From NCBI RefSeq assembly GCF_963678975.1, contig NC_089280.1, positions 36,458,174-36,522,173 on the forward strand: a stretch of 64,000 bases of DNA, read 5' to 3'. The stretch's first letter is position 1. Each line of letters begins with the position of its first letter. Positions 9,309 through 19,200 of this stretch are shown here, piece by piece. The notes beneath the pieces were generated by a model that saw only the letters and a program-made list of their open reading frames with translations, was not told the origin of the DNA and did no database searches. Origin of the DNA: Dysidea avara (lineage: Eukaryota > Porifera > Demospongiae > Dictyoceratida > Dysideidae). A program made the position numbers and the translations under genes.

Positions 9309-11968
9309 GTAAAGACAACAACATAAAACATGATTAAAGTACTTTTAATGTATATTAAAATGACACTGTCTATGTTGTGATGTATTGGAAAGCACAACTG
9401 TTTGTTGATGGGTTATGGTCTATTGTTATAATTATAAAGCAGATGGTCTATTCTTATTACTCGAGTGCATCCAATTGTAGTTTTGCTGTGTACTTATACC
9501 CACCTCATTGCGCACTGTTCCACTTTACCTATGTATCTAATAATTATGCTAGTCTATCACAAGATCATAATTTTCGATAGTCCTAAACAAGGCTGATACA
9601 GAGTATTTCCAATCCCTACAGCTTTGATTGTTGGTGTACCTGTATTATCCAGTGGTGAATGAGTAGTGTGTAATTGAGAGTATTTTTTACTTACTACCAA
9701 CAGTAAGATATAAAGCTAGTACTGGGACTGAATATAAAAATCCACACCTAAAGGCTGTGCAGTAGATGTAGAGCAAGTTATTTGCTACAAGTGTTTAACA
9801 TTATGGTAAACCTGTTTAACAAATTTGTATCAGAAGTATTTTAGTTAGTTTCCTGACTGTACTTGACATCTTGTCCTATTCACTTAGTAGTGTGTGTCTG
9901 ACGGCTATAAGGAATTTATTTACATTCACTTCTATTAATTATAGTCCACTGTTGTAACAGCTATAGTGGATGCTTTATGGTATCAACGTATATACTCTTG
10001 CTGTCCAACCAAAAGCAATGTGGGAGATAGAACAGAAAGTTATGAGGTTTACCATAGCTATGCACAATTGGTATCAGTTCTCAGATACTGTTAATTTTGT
10101 CATTTGAAATTTCAAAGTACACCTACTTTTCATATTCATAGATATTTTACTTGGAGGTCACCTTGTCAAGCTTAATGTGAGCTACACCAAGCTACTGTCT
10201 ACGTAGTATCATGTCCACTTATGGTAGTCTGAATGACATCAAGCAAAAGGTGCAATGGCCACTTATGGGTTGTTGCAGCTGCTTGCATTGAGCCACACCC
10301 ACTTATTAATCATTGACTATGCGTGTGAAAACACTTGGGTACTTGTAGCTACCTGTTTATTTCTCTTGCAGACAATTCATTTGTTGGTAACATCCTATTC
10401 ATGCACTGGGTCATTAAAAGTTCCAAGAGTGCTTGACTCATATTATTACTGCTCCTGTACAAGAAACAGCATACAGACTGTTATTTACATTTACAAAACT
10501 AGCTATTTGAATATAACGAAACCCCTTTAAGATCAGCAATTTGTTTTGTCATTTGTAAAAACACTTACTTTGGTTAAGAGTTACAGTGAAACCTCTTAAA
10601 TGGGGCCATTTTTGGGACCCTAAATAAGTGGCCCTTTTAATGAGGTGGCCTTTAGCACTGTGATTTACACTATCATAATGGTTAGTACACTACTGCTGGG
10701 TAGAGATGAAACATACAGTATAGGCATAAGTCAGAAATGACTGTAAGTGGAATAAATAAGCTGAATTAAGCATCGAGTATAATAACAGAATAAAAAGTGT
10801 AGCTTTGATGGCTAAATTTATTGGACATTGAGTATGCAGAGTTCTCAAGTTTGAGAACTGTAATAGAAGAATAGTCGCTCATAGTCAACTATGTATCATG
10901 ACAAGCATGATACAAAGAAATTTTCCTTTATTGATTAGTACGTGTGAAAATAAAATTTTAGTCATTTTGGCTTTCTGTTACTTAATCTTGGGTTAAATGC
11001 CTGCTCAATTACTGGCCACTTTAATTTCATAAGTTTGGTCCTACAGAAAGTAGCTGCTGGTGTTACTAACAAGGTGGCCACATACAAAAATTAAATCAAT
11101 GAGATATTATGGAAAATAGATCTGGGCTTCATAGATGGTACCACCGTAACAAAGTGTAATGAGGTGGTCGCTAAGTGTGGTTTCACTATACTACAGCTAT
11201 TGATATAGGACCTAGACAGATGTCCTCCAAAAACAGGGTGCCTACAATCCGGAGGAGTTTCACTGTAACTATAATTGAGTCATATACGTAGAACTATTAT
11301 CAAGAGTGTATGATATCATTATTCACTCTTGCTGTTATATTAGCCTGCAAAGTAACCCCTAGTCACCTGTTTAAAAGGTCAATAATTTTTTATTACATCT
11401 GTACCTCTGTGGACTACAATAATCATGCATACATGATTCTTACATGCTACATGACTTGTCATACCAGAGGGTAATTTTTGCTTTCGCACAAAATACCTGT
11501 TATTGCAGATTTAACCAACATTTTGTCTGAATAACAAGAAAAATTGAACATACACAGGTCAGTTATTCAAATTGCTATGTTGTACAAAGGTACACAATGC
11601 ACTGCAGAGTGTTAACAAATGCTTATTAGATCATCAGATTTGTGCAGTGAGCCCTCCAAAGTTGTAATGTTTGCAGAATTTTACAAGTAAGAAGTTGAAC
11701 TAAGCTAACTACGTGTGTCAAACAGACGATGTAATGCCATCAGTTGAGACTATACATTGGAAATGCTCCAAAATCTTTTCAAAATTGGGCATGGCCAAGC
11801 TGCTGTGAGATAGTGTGATAATGGATAATGGTAATGATATATGCAACCTGCCCACCCACACTCCACATTTGGAAGATTTTGATGAAAACAAAAAATCACA
11901 AAATAGACCAATTGTTGCTATCTTAATTCACAGTCTATATAGTAAAGCCAAACTATATATTGAATATA
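9309..11968. other. Interior of element A, no recognisable gene
   Basis: 2.66 kb with only short ORFs that look random. Parts of it (10270-10400 and 11480-11560) are recognisable as diverged, reverse-complement matches to 44205-44330 and 43580-43630 in the second copy of the element. It includes a pogo-like MITE (10584-11265). Confidence 0.5.
10584..11265. mobile_element. pogo/Tc1-like MITE with TA target duplication
   Basis: It begins CAGTGAAACCTCTTAAATGG and ends GGAGTTTCACTG, with TA on both sides (10582-10583 and 11266-11267). Such CAGTGRAACC ends and TA duplications are typical of pogo/Tigger-like elements. The internal motifs GGCC...AATGAGGTGG are repeated near 10640 and 11160. No transposase is present. 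Confidence 0.65.
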
Positions 11969-12889
11969 CCATGATCTTTGTTCCTGTCTCAAATTCATTG
12001 CAGTCATCTCAGCTGCACATTATCATGGACTCACTCTCGTTTAGATGTTGGTTTTGTGAAAACCAGTTGTTTGCGATCTTGAAGTTAATCCACCTATAAA
12101 TTAAGAACATCACACTCAATACACATGTGATCACAGATCATTTACATACATGTAGTAATAATAAAGTAATACCAAGAGTAATACCTATAACACAATAAGC
12201 ATAAAATCAGCTGCCATCTCTGTATGGCTGAGTGGTAAATGCTGAAAAATGTTACTTCCTATTGAATAGATATCAGTCTGTAAGAACTTGAAGTTAGTTT
12301 TTATAATAACACATAATTCATGCCTTCATATTTCTTTCTGACAAGTAACAAGACAACACGCAATCGAAAGCACAGCTGCTTGTTCAGTATGGTATAGTCA
12401 CTACACCATAACTCCTGTAGAACCATCTGCAACCAGTATTAAAATTTAATCAAGCGATCAAGAGGCTAGCTTGTACTGAATTAAGCAATCAAGAAGTCCT
12501 CAGAAGAGCACAAAACAATATGTTTTATACTAGCAAGTCAAGCGATCGAGGTCCCATAAATATTTGGATGAGATCAAACATCTTGATCCCGGTCACAGAA
12601 GGTTTTACAGGACCATATTATAATATATTCTTTGTTCAGTTATCTAGATCGAATTCATAATCCCTGTTGACTATGATGGCTCAGCTGAGAGAACCATCAC
12701 TATTTAAATTCAATAAGACAGACAGTAGATTAATCCTCAGTCCATTTATTTAGCAAACACAAGCTGCTTCATACTCACATGCGAATCAGTTTCACCAATA
12801 GCTGTGAATCAGATACTGCCGGGTAGCTCTGTGCTGCGAGGTATCCTCAGATTAAATGCGAGACACCATTGACAATCAGTTGGGGCAGC

Positions 12890-12933
12890 CATAGATATAC
12901 TAACCCCAGGTACCTGGGGTTAGTATATCTATG
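12890..12933. mobile_element. 44-bp perfect palindrome insertion with 7-bp target duplication
   Basis: A perfect 22+22 palindrome starting CATAGATATACTAACCCCAG, flanked by GGGCAGC at 12883-12889 and 12934-12940. The mirror site in the left arm (near 8355) has no insert, which gives an independent empty site. Ends and duplication length match the insertion at 945-995. Confidence 0.8.
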
Positions 12934-13056
12934 GGGCAGCCTGTGAAAAATCACCTTTCCTTCTAAAGTCATTTTGCTCTTCTTTTCTACTGTCAACCTG
13001 GCGGAGAACACGACATTGAGGGACATTGAGGGACATTGACGCCCTGCAAACTAAGT

Positions 13057-13076
13057 CTCTTGAGCTCGCTCTTGAG
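13057..13076. other. hAT excision footprint
   Basis: The sequence is CTCTTGAG, CTCG, CTCTTGAG: two copies of the 8-bp target duplication seen around the MITE in the left arm (here reverse-complemented), separated by four bases. Read in the left-arm orientation the middle is C then GAG, which are inverted copies of the last base of the left flank and the first three bases of the right flank. Confidence 0.75.
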
Positions 13077-13181
13077 TCTTGACGAAGTTAGTATCCGGTG
13101 TTACATGCGCAACATTATCCGGAAAAAAAATGCGTGAACATTTTAAGTTGAAAGTCTGCCCCAAAAAAAAATTCGCTCGCA

Positions 13182-14400
13182 GCACCGGGCGAATTTTTTT
13201 TTGGGCACACTTTGGACTTAGAAAATTTTCACGAAATATTTTTTTCCGGATAATGTTGTGTACGTATCCTGGATACTGACATGTTGAAGCCGACTAGTTA
13301 GCAGGGCCAACAACGTCGTGTTCTCCGCCAGACTGGTAGCCGCTAGAAAAGAAGGGCGAAAAAATTGAGCCAGTTTAGAAGAACTCTTTCCTCCTGCCGT
13401 TTTTTCAGAAGGACTGTTCTTACCTTGTTTCTCTCACTGGCTGCCTCGCTGGCTGCCTCATCACTATGAACTGATTTGTCAGTGGCGTCTCGCATCACCT
13501 GGCAGCACAGAGCTATTCACAGGTTGGTGAAGAAGCAGCTTGTGTTTTATTCTTGACACCACTGTGTGTGTGTGTCTCGTTTTTGTGCTATGTATTAAAC
13601 TGTTTGTACCTCCTGCAAGGAAGAACAACTTAAGCCGATTGCATTGAGGTTAAACAATAAATCAAATTGTGTGTGTGTGTGTGTGTGTCACTATAGGTGT
13701 TACGAATTCTCTCATGGAAGAACGGCTCTGTCGAATGTGTTGAGTTTTAATTTTTTTTTTTAAATCTGACATTAGATAACTTGTTTGTTTTTATCTGTTG
13801 TACCAGTTATAACTGAACAAGGGATGGTCAATACCTATGTGTGGTTCTAGCTGTAAAACCATCTACGACTGTGCAGATGGTCCTACTGAGTATTGGAACT
13901 ATAATATCATGTTGCTGAACATCAGTTGTGGTTTTTGTCATCTTATTAGTATTACCAAATTCTACTTTCTCAGAAAGAAATGTGAAAAATTATTTGCTAT
14001 TCTATTGTAGGTAGATGCAGGGATCTCTCCGCCATCCAAATACTATATCTATGCAAAGCATAAAACTTTGGCGCGCTGCGCGCCAAGCGCTAAAGTTTTA
14101 TGCTTTGCATAGATATAGTATTTGGAAGTTGGAATTAATGAATTCCAATTTGCAAAGTTTATATTTTTAAGTGCTTCCAGCTTTTAATGCGATGGTTACG
14201 GTGGTTGCTGTGGCTTTTTGGCGATAATTGAAGCCATTGTATACAGACCTTACTGTAAGATTTTATAGGGTTTCTGTGTCGGTATTGTTTAAAGGAAGCA
14301 TGCTAAATGCATTATCTACATTACACAGCTACAAGATACAGGCTTTGAGCTGCAGCACTAGCTCCTGCTAAACGTCGAACTATCCTAATAGAACAGTCAG
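13182..14400 (+). mobile_element. Truncated arm of a related long-arm element (fragment D)
   Basis: It starts GCACCGGGCGAATTTT immediately beside the right end of element A, in head-to-head orientation. It matches the reverse complement of 47240-47640 closely (roughly 95% by eye), then parts of 46600-46860, and then after about 13990 the reverse complement of 42000-42360. The 4.2 kb between those two stretches in the other copy is missing here, so this is an internally deleted inverted copy. Confidence 0.6.
14036..14125. repeat. 90-bp foldback with GC-rich core
   Basis: The outer stem CCAAATACTATATCTATGCA folds against its complement at the other end; the inner part is a GC-rich core (gcgcgctgcgcgcc). 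A 99-bp version is at 42212-42310 in the mirror copy. It would form a very stable hairpin. Confidence 0.75.
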
Positions 14401-14544
14401 TACAATTATTCATAAAAATGAAGTCATTGTGATTAATGATTTGGCTATAGCTATAACCACAAATAATATGTTTGGAAGCATGATCATGAAGGCTTGCAAT
14501 TGCAAGATGTGAAGACAGAGAGACTAGTCATCTAATCAGCGTTA

Positions 14545-15005
14545 CATTGCTTGCAGTAGCCCAACACTTGCAGCTTCCTGTCAGGATAACTATGCAATTT
14601 AAGCGAGGTGGTTTTCAGTGTACATGTAGGACTGTTCAATTTATTGGACCATGTCTTCTCACTGACCAAAGATATATACTGCTGCTCCTGTGTCAAGTTC
14701 CATCACTAGGTGATTGCCATTCAGTTAAACAGGCACTTTGTAGCTTTCAGGAACTGTTGATGAGACTGAATGTACGTGGATTATGTCGGCAGTGGAATCT
14801 TCATCTGAAGGCTCAGTGTTCAGCTGTCGGAGGTCATCATTGTTAATGTGATCCACTCCATCCATTGCATTTGCCAGACTTTGTTTCTGAGGACTCTTTC
14901 TTATGACTGTTGTGACTCTGCTGTGTCCTCCTCTTTCCAGGAGCTTTGCTTCTGCCAGCTTTAGCAATGTGGTCTGTGCGAAAGCGCTTGCAATTGTTGC
15001 AAACC
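14545..15005 (-). pseudogene. Gypsy-type gag-pol relic (zinc-knuckle to protease region)
   Basis: The minus strand reads a Cys-containing block CNNCKRFRTDHIAKAG, then in another frame an acidic spacer (LNTEPSDEDSTADIIHVHSV) and LNGNHLVMELDTGAAV, whose DTGA is the retropepsin active-site motif. Beyond a stop, SEKTWSN...KLHSYPDRKLQVLG is readable. At least two frame changes show decay. It is unrelated in sequence to the intact gypsy at 1250-7293, so it represents a second lineage. Confidence 0.65.
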
Positions 15006-15895
15006 AACTAAACTACTCCTCGCCATTTGTTACATTTTAAGTTAACGAACAAGATGTATGAATAGATAGTTAACACAGAGCCATAACATGTACAAATTCT
15101 AAATATTATATTACAAGCACACATACAGAATATATTGTAAATCAGTTACACACACTTACATCAATAGAAGATTACATCATATGCAATTACAACATTTAAA
15201 TGTATACAATCACATTGACTATCCTAATGTGTGTGTTACTTTAATTTTTAGTTGTCAGTGAAAATCTGGTTTTCCATCTTTTAAACCTAAACGTTAAGAT
15301 CGGAATACACATAAAACTTGTTTTATGTTGCTTACCCACATACCAGTTGGTCAGATGTAAGGCATAACTACTAGTGGTGTCTCCTCTTCATTGACCTCTC
15401 CTTCTCTTATTGACCCCTGCCTCGCACTTGCCTTTTATTTGTCACTTGACATACTAGCAGAGAGTTGATGACGAATAGCGGGCATGTCATCCTACAAATG
15501 TTTCAGCAGAGTGACTTTGACTGTTCGTCTAGAGTATTTATGATAGCAAGTGTTTCACAAAATTAATAGTCACTGTATGTGTTACCTCCTTTTTATCCAT
15601 ACTGCTGTCCTGAGATCGACACCATAACCACGAAAATCTTGTTTGAACTTTCTTTGGGCATAAGGTTCTTGTACAAACTAAATGCAGTAAAGACATTACC
15701 ACAAAGTGCATACTGACACACTGCTATAACATACCGATGGAAGTGGTTGTTGAAATAGTAAAATAGATTGGTGTAGCCAAATGCCAACTGTAATACCTAA
15801 CATGAAACAGAATTTTTCATACTGTATGTGGCAAGATGTTATACATACATAATATAAAGAACTTCGTGTGGGAGGATCATGCTCATGCACATTAC
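15006..15895. other. No supported gene
   Basis: AT-rich sequence downstream of the dynein exons. A GT-AG-like open stretch at about 15590-15680 on the minus strand could be an exon, but its translation does not resemble the dynein segment expected there. Confidence 0.4.
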
Positions 15896-16132
15896 GGGAT
15901 ACTAAGTATTGCAAGATCTAGAGGCTCCCTGCTATCAGACACCCTGCTATCAGACATCCAGAATGTACCCAGGTATCTTGGGATACTAAGTATTATAGGA
16001 TCTAGAAGCTTCCCACTATCAGACATCCTGGGATGTACTCAGGTATCTCGGCATACTTAGTATTGTAGGATCTAGTGGATCCATGCTATGAGACGTCCTG
16101 GGATATACTCAGGTATCTCGGGATACTAAGTA
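15896..16132. repeat. 70-bp tandem repeat, about 3.4 copies
   Basis: Units start at about 15896, 15980, 16050 and 16120 and share gggatactaagtatt...gatctag...ctatcagaca...caggtatct. The first unit is longer because of a short internal duplication (ccctgctatcagaca). Confidence 0.8.
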
Positions 16133-16289
16133 TAATGACTTCAGACACACTGATATGAATATTTAAAGTATCCTTTTAGAACTTCATGAGGTGACAAAGT
16201 TGCACTAGTTCAAAAGCAGCTCTCAAGATGCATGCTCAACCTCCTCTGGTCCCAGGTCATTGACCATCCCTTCATATTCCCATGCTCAC

Positions 16290-19200
16290 CTGAGCGGTGA
16301 CCTTCAACTCCTTCACTTTAGTGTAATACTGGTTGATCAGAGGGTCAGCTTCTTCGTCAGAACACTCATAGTTTAGACAAGGACTGACCAAGAACTCCTC
16401 GTGAAGATCAACACACATTTTACTAAACTTCTCCAGTTCCTAACAAGGACACAATAACATGTAAACACAACAACAACAACACCATATTAGGAAACAACTT
16501 TGAAGGCAAAACATTTGAGCAACAGTCAGTAAAATAAAAGTTCTATTACTGAATGAGAAATGTCTAATAGAAATATAAACTAATTAGGAATGGTAACTAT
16601 AACATTACCATAGAGACAGTGACGAGATGGTAGAATGTCTACCCAGCATGGGTAACAAAGGTTAAGGCACAATACGCCAATGGCTAAGCACAACACCAAA
16701 CAGTCAAGAAATCAAGCTCACAGCCTCATCCAAAAAGCTATCGATAATACAGTAAATACCAAAATCAACAACAACCAGTGGTAGAGTTTACATGATGACA
16801 ACTAAGTTAATAATCGTATAATTGTAGTGGTGTACAACTAAAAAATATGTTAGCTAAAGAAGTATCTCTCTCTGAGGAAGACTGTCACTTAACAATGACA
16901 ATCAGCCAAGACTACGTACCTCCATGACAATTTCAGCTTGTTCCTGTACATGAGGACTAATTCTTTGTTTAGCCAGTGACACCTTGTTCTCCAAGTTGTT
17001 CCACCTAGTAATAAGATATGATATGATACACCTGAAACCTCAGCTATGTTGACCATCAGTTATATGTACATTAAAGTGAGTGTTCTATTAGAGTAGTTAA
17101 TGTGATCTGCTGAGCGAAAACCTAACTTGATGGCTATTGCGATATTATTAAAACACACTACACAGGTAAACAACACATACTACAGCATATACAAAAATAC
17201 TTTAGATGCATTTTAGACCATTTGGATAAACAGCAAAGCAATAATGGAGTTGTTGTAACTAATAAACCAGTGGATCCGTCTCTTTATAGTGAGAAAAATA
17301 TTTTTTTGTTTCGCTTTCCTAACTGATAACCAAGATACCACTGTCCATCTATCAGTCAGTCAGTCAGTCAGTCAGTCAGTCAGTCAGTCAGTCAGTCAGT
17401 CAGTCAGTCAGTCAGTCAGTCAGTCAGTCAGTCAGTCAGTCAGTCAGTCAGTCAGTCAGTCAGTCAGTCAGTCAGTCAGTCAGTCAGTCAGTCAGTCAGT
17501 CAGTCAGTCAGTTCCACATATAGGTCACCTTTGCGGCAGATGATGGAAGAACTGGACTTGATCATGAGACAGAGGGTAGCCATATTTCTCCAGTATCACT
17601 TGTGTACGGTGGACAGCACCAAACTTGTAATCAACAACTTTCTGTTGGGAGCCAACCTGTAATGATGTTGTGGTGAACACACACCACATAAATTATATCA
17701 AGCAAATAAAATCATGCAAAAACATTAACACAATGGAATAGTAGAGCCGTAGCACACCTTAGTGAACACCTTCATCAACTTCATAAAGGACTCCATGCTG
17801 TGGTGATCATAGGACAAGTGCTCCACTACTGGTTCTGTCTCCTCCAGGAACTTGCCCAGTGCATCCAGTGCTAACTTTGTCTAGTAGTGAAGTAGATCGT
17901 GTAAAATCATATATCAACACTAATAACACTTTACTGGACACTAAATGTAAATGTACACACCCACACTACACACACGCATGCACGCACACACGCATGTACA
18001 CACCCACACACACACCCACCCACACAAACACACACACACAACCTGTTTGGTCAAGAAGCTAGTATACGTGTGTATCCACTTGGTAATAAAGGCACACACA
18101 AGGTGCTTGGCAGGCTTCATATTCACACCAATCCAACCAACACTAACAAAGTCATCAACTTCAAATATCTGATCGTGGATATCCTGCAAGTGTTACACAT
18201 GATGTCATGGATGGTGATACTATAAGCAGAACATGTAGCACACCAACATGATGGATACCATGACTTCAAAGGTTATCAAATAATCATCCCATGGTATATA
18301 TTAACAACACGTGATTGGAAGTCTTGTTTCGTGCACCGGCACTCCTTGTTGTACAAGAAGAACATAATGTGCAGTAGCATATAGACCTTGTGCGAGCCAG
18401 GGTGTGGCACTCATTCCATCATTGAAATATCACATGATGGCTACCTAAGGTGAGCATGGGAAGGGAAAGACCTCATTGTTCGCTACAAATGTCTTGGCAT
18501 ACAACAAGCCCCTAGGAGGAAGAGAGAGGGATAATTTTGCCCTAACTGTAGGAGTGTGTAAGCAGAATTTGCATAGGATTGAGTCTACCAATGGAGTTTC
18601 CAATCTCTCCCTTGCTATCACAATAGTATCTATGATTAAGTGACTGTTCTATTAGAGTATTTGAACACAGCTTGGTCAATTGTAGTGCTTTTTGTCATCT
18701 AAAATTTTGACAATCAGTAGCCTAGTACACTCTTCTTCACGGTAGACAGATATATTGGTAACACATCACACACAAACCTTAAAAATGGAGATTTCCCCAT
18801 CAAAGTCATCAATAGATGGCTTATTGTTCTCATCCTCTCCTTCACGACTCAACACCGATCGTACCCTATAGGTACTCATGTGACCAATACTGCTTGTTGC
18901 CGAGTGAAGGAAACCATAATCAGTAGCGCCAACAGCAGACTTACTACTGCCAACTCTGTGTGATGCACTGGCTATCATCGAGTGAGATCGGCTGAGGAGA
19001 AGATGAATCAGTGATGTATGCACACAAATCAAGCTAACAATGAATGGTATGGAATCAGGAAATATTATTAAACCCTTCACAACACGGGAAGCCTTAAAAG
19101 AAAAAAGATTTGGTCTTTACAGGTCTTCTCTAAAACAAGAAAACATAATATATAAACTTGGCCAAAATTTTGCTGGAGCATAGCAAGGCTGCTTATCATA

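Larger units (their letters stand above)
7471..13181. mobile_element. Large DNA element with ~1.2-kb inverted arms (element A)
   Basis: The left arm (7471-9308) and right arm (11969-13181) are reverse complements of each other apart from later insertions. Both ends read GCGAAT followed by a long T run and a GGGCAGAC or GGGGCAGAC motif when read inward. The interior (9309-11968) has no coding capacity that I can recognise. A diverged copy in opposite orientation is at 42331-47640. Long inverted arms with a non-coding middle suggest a non-autonomous or dead cut-and-paste element, but no transposase or target duplication was identified, so the superfamily is open. Confidence 0.65.
11969..13181 (-). 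repeat. Right inverted arm of element A
   Basis: Mirror image of the left arm. It differs by a 44-bp palindromic insertion (12890-12933), a 20-bp excision-type scar (13057-13076) and a small tandem expansion of an 11-base unit (gggacattgag) near 13012-13040. Confidence 0.8.

Noticed and set aside
10255..10530. 91-codon ORF inside element A as a possible transposase piece
   Set aside because: No motif, and the homologous stretch in element C does not keep the frame.
15590..15685. Possible further dynein exon on the minus strand
   Set aside because: Open and bordered by AG and GT in phase, but the translation does not resemble the expected start of the linker region.
17289..17543. 84-codon Ser-Gln-Val repeat ORF
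   Set aside because: It is only the (CAGT)n microsatellite in a dynein intron.
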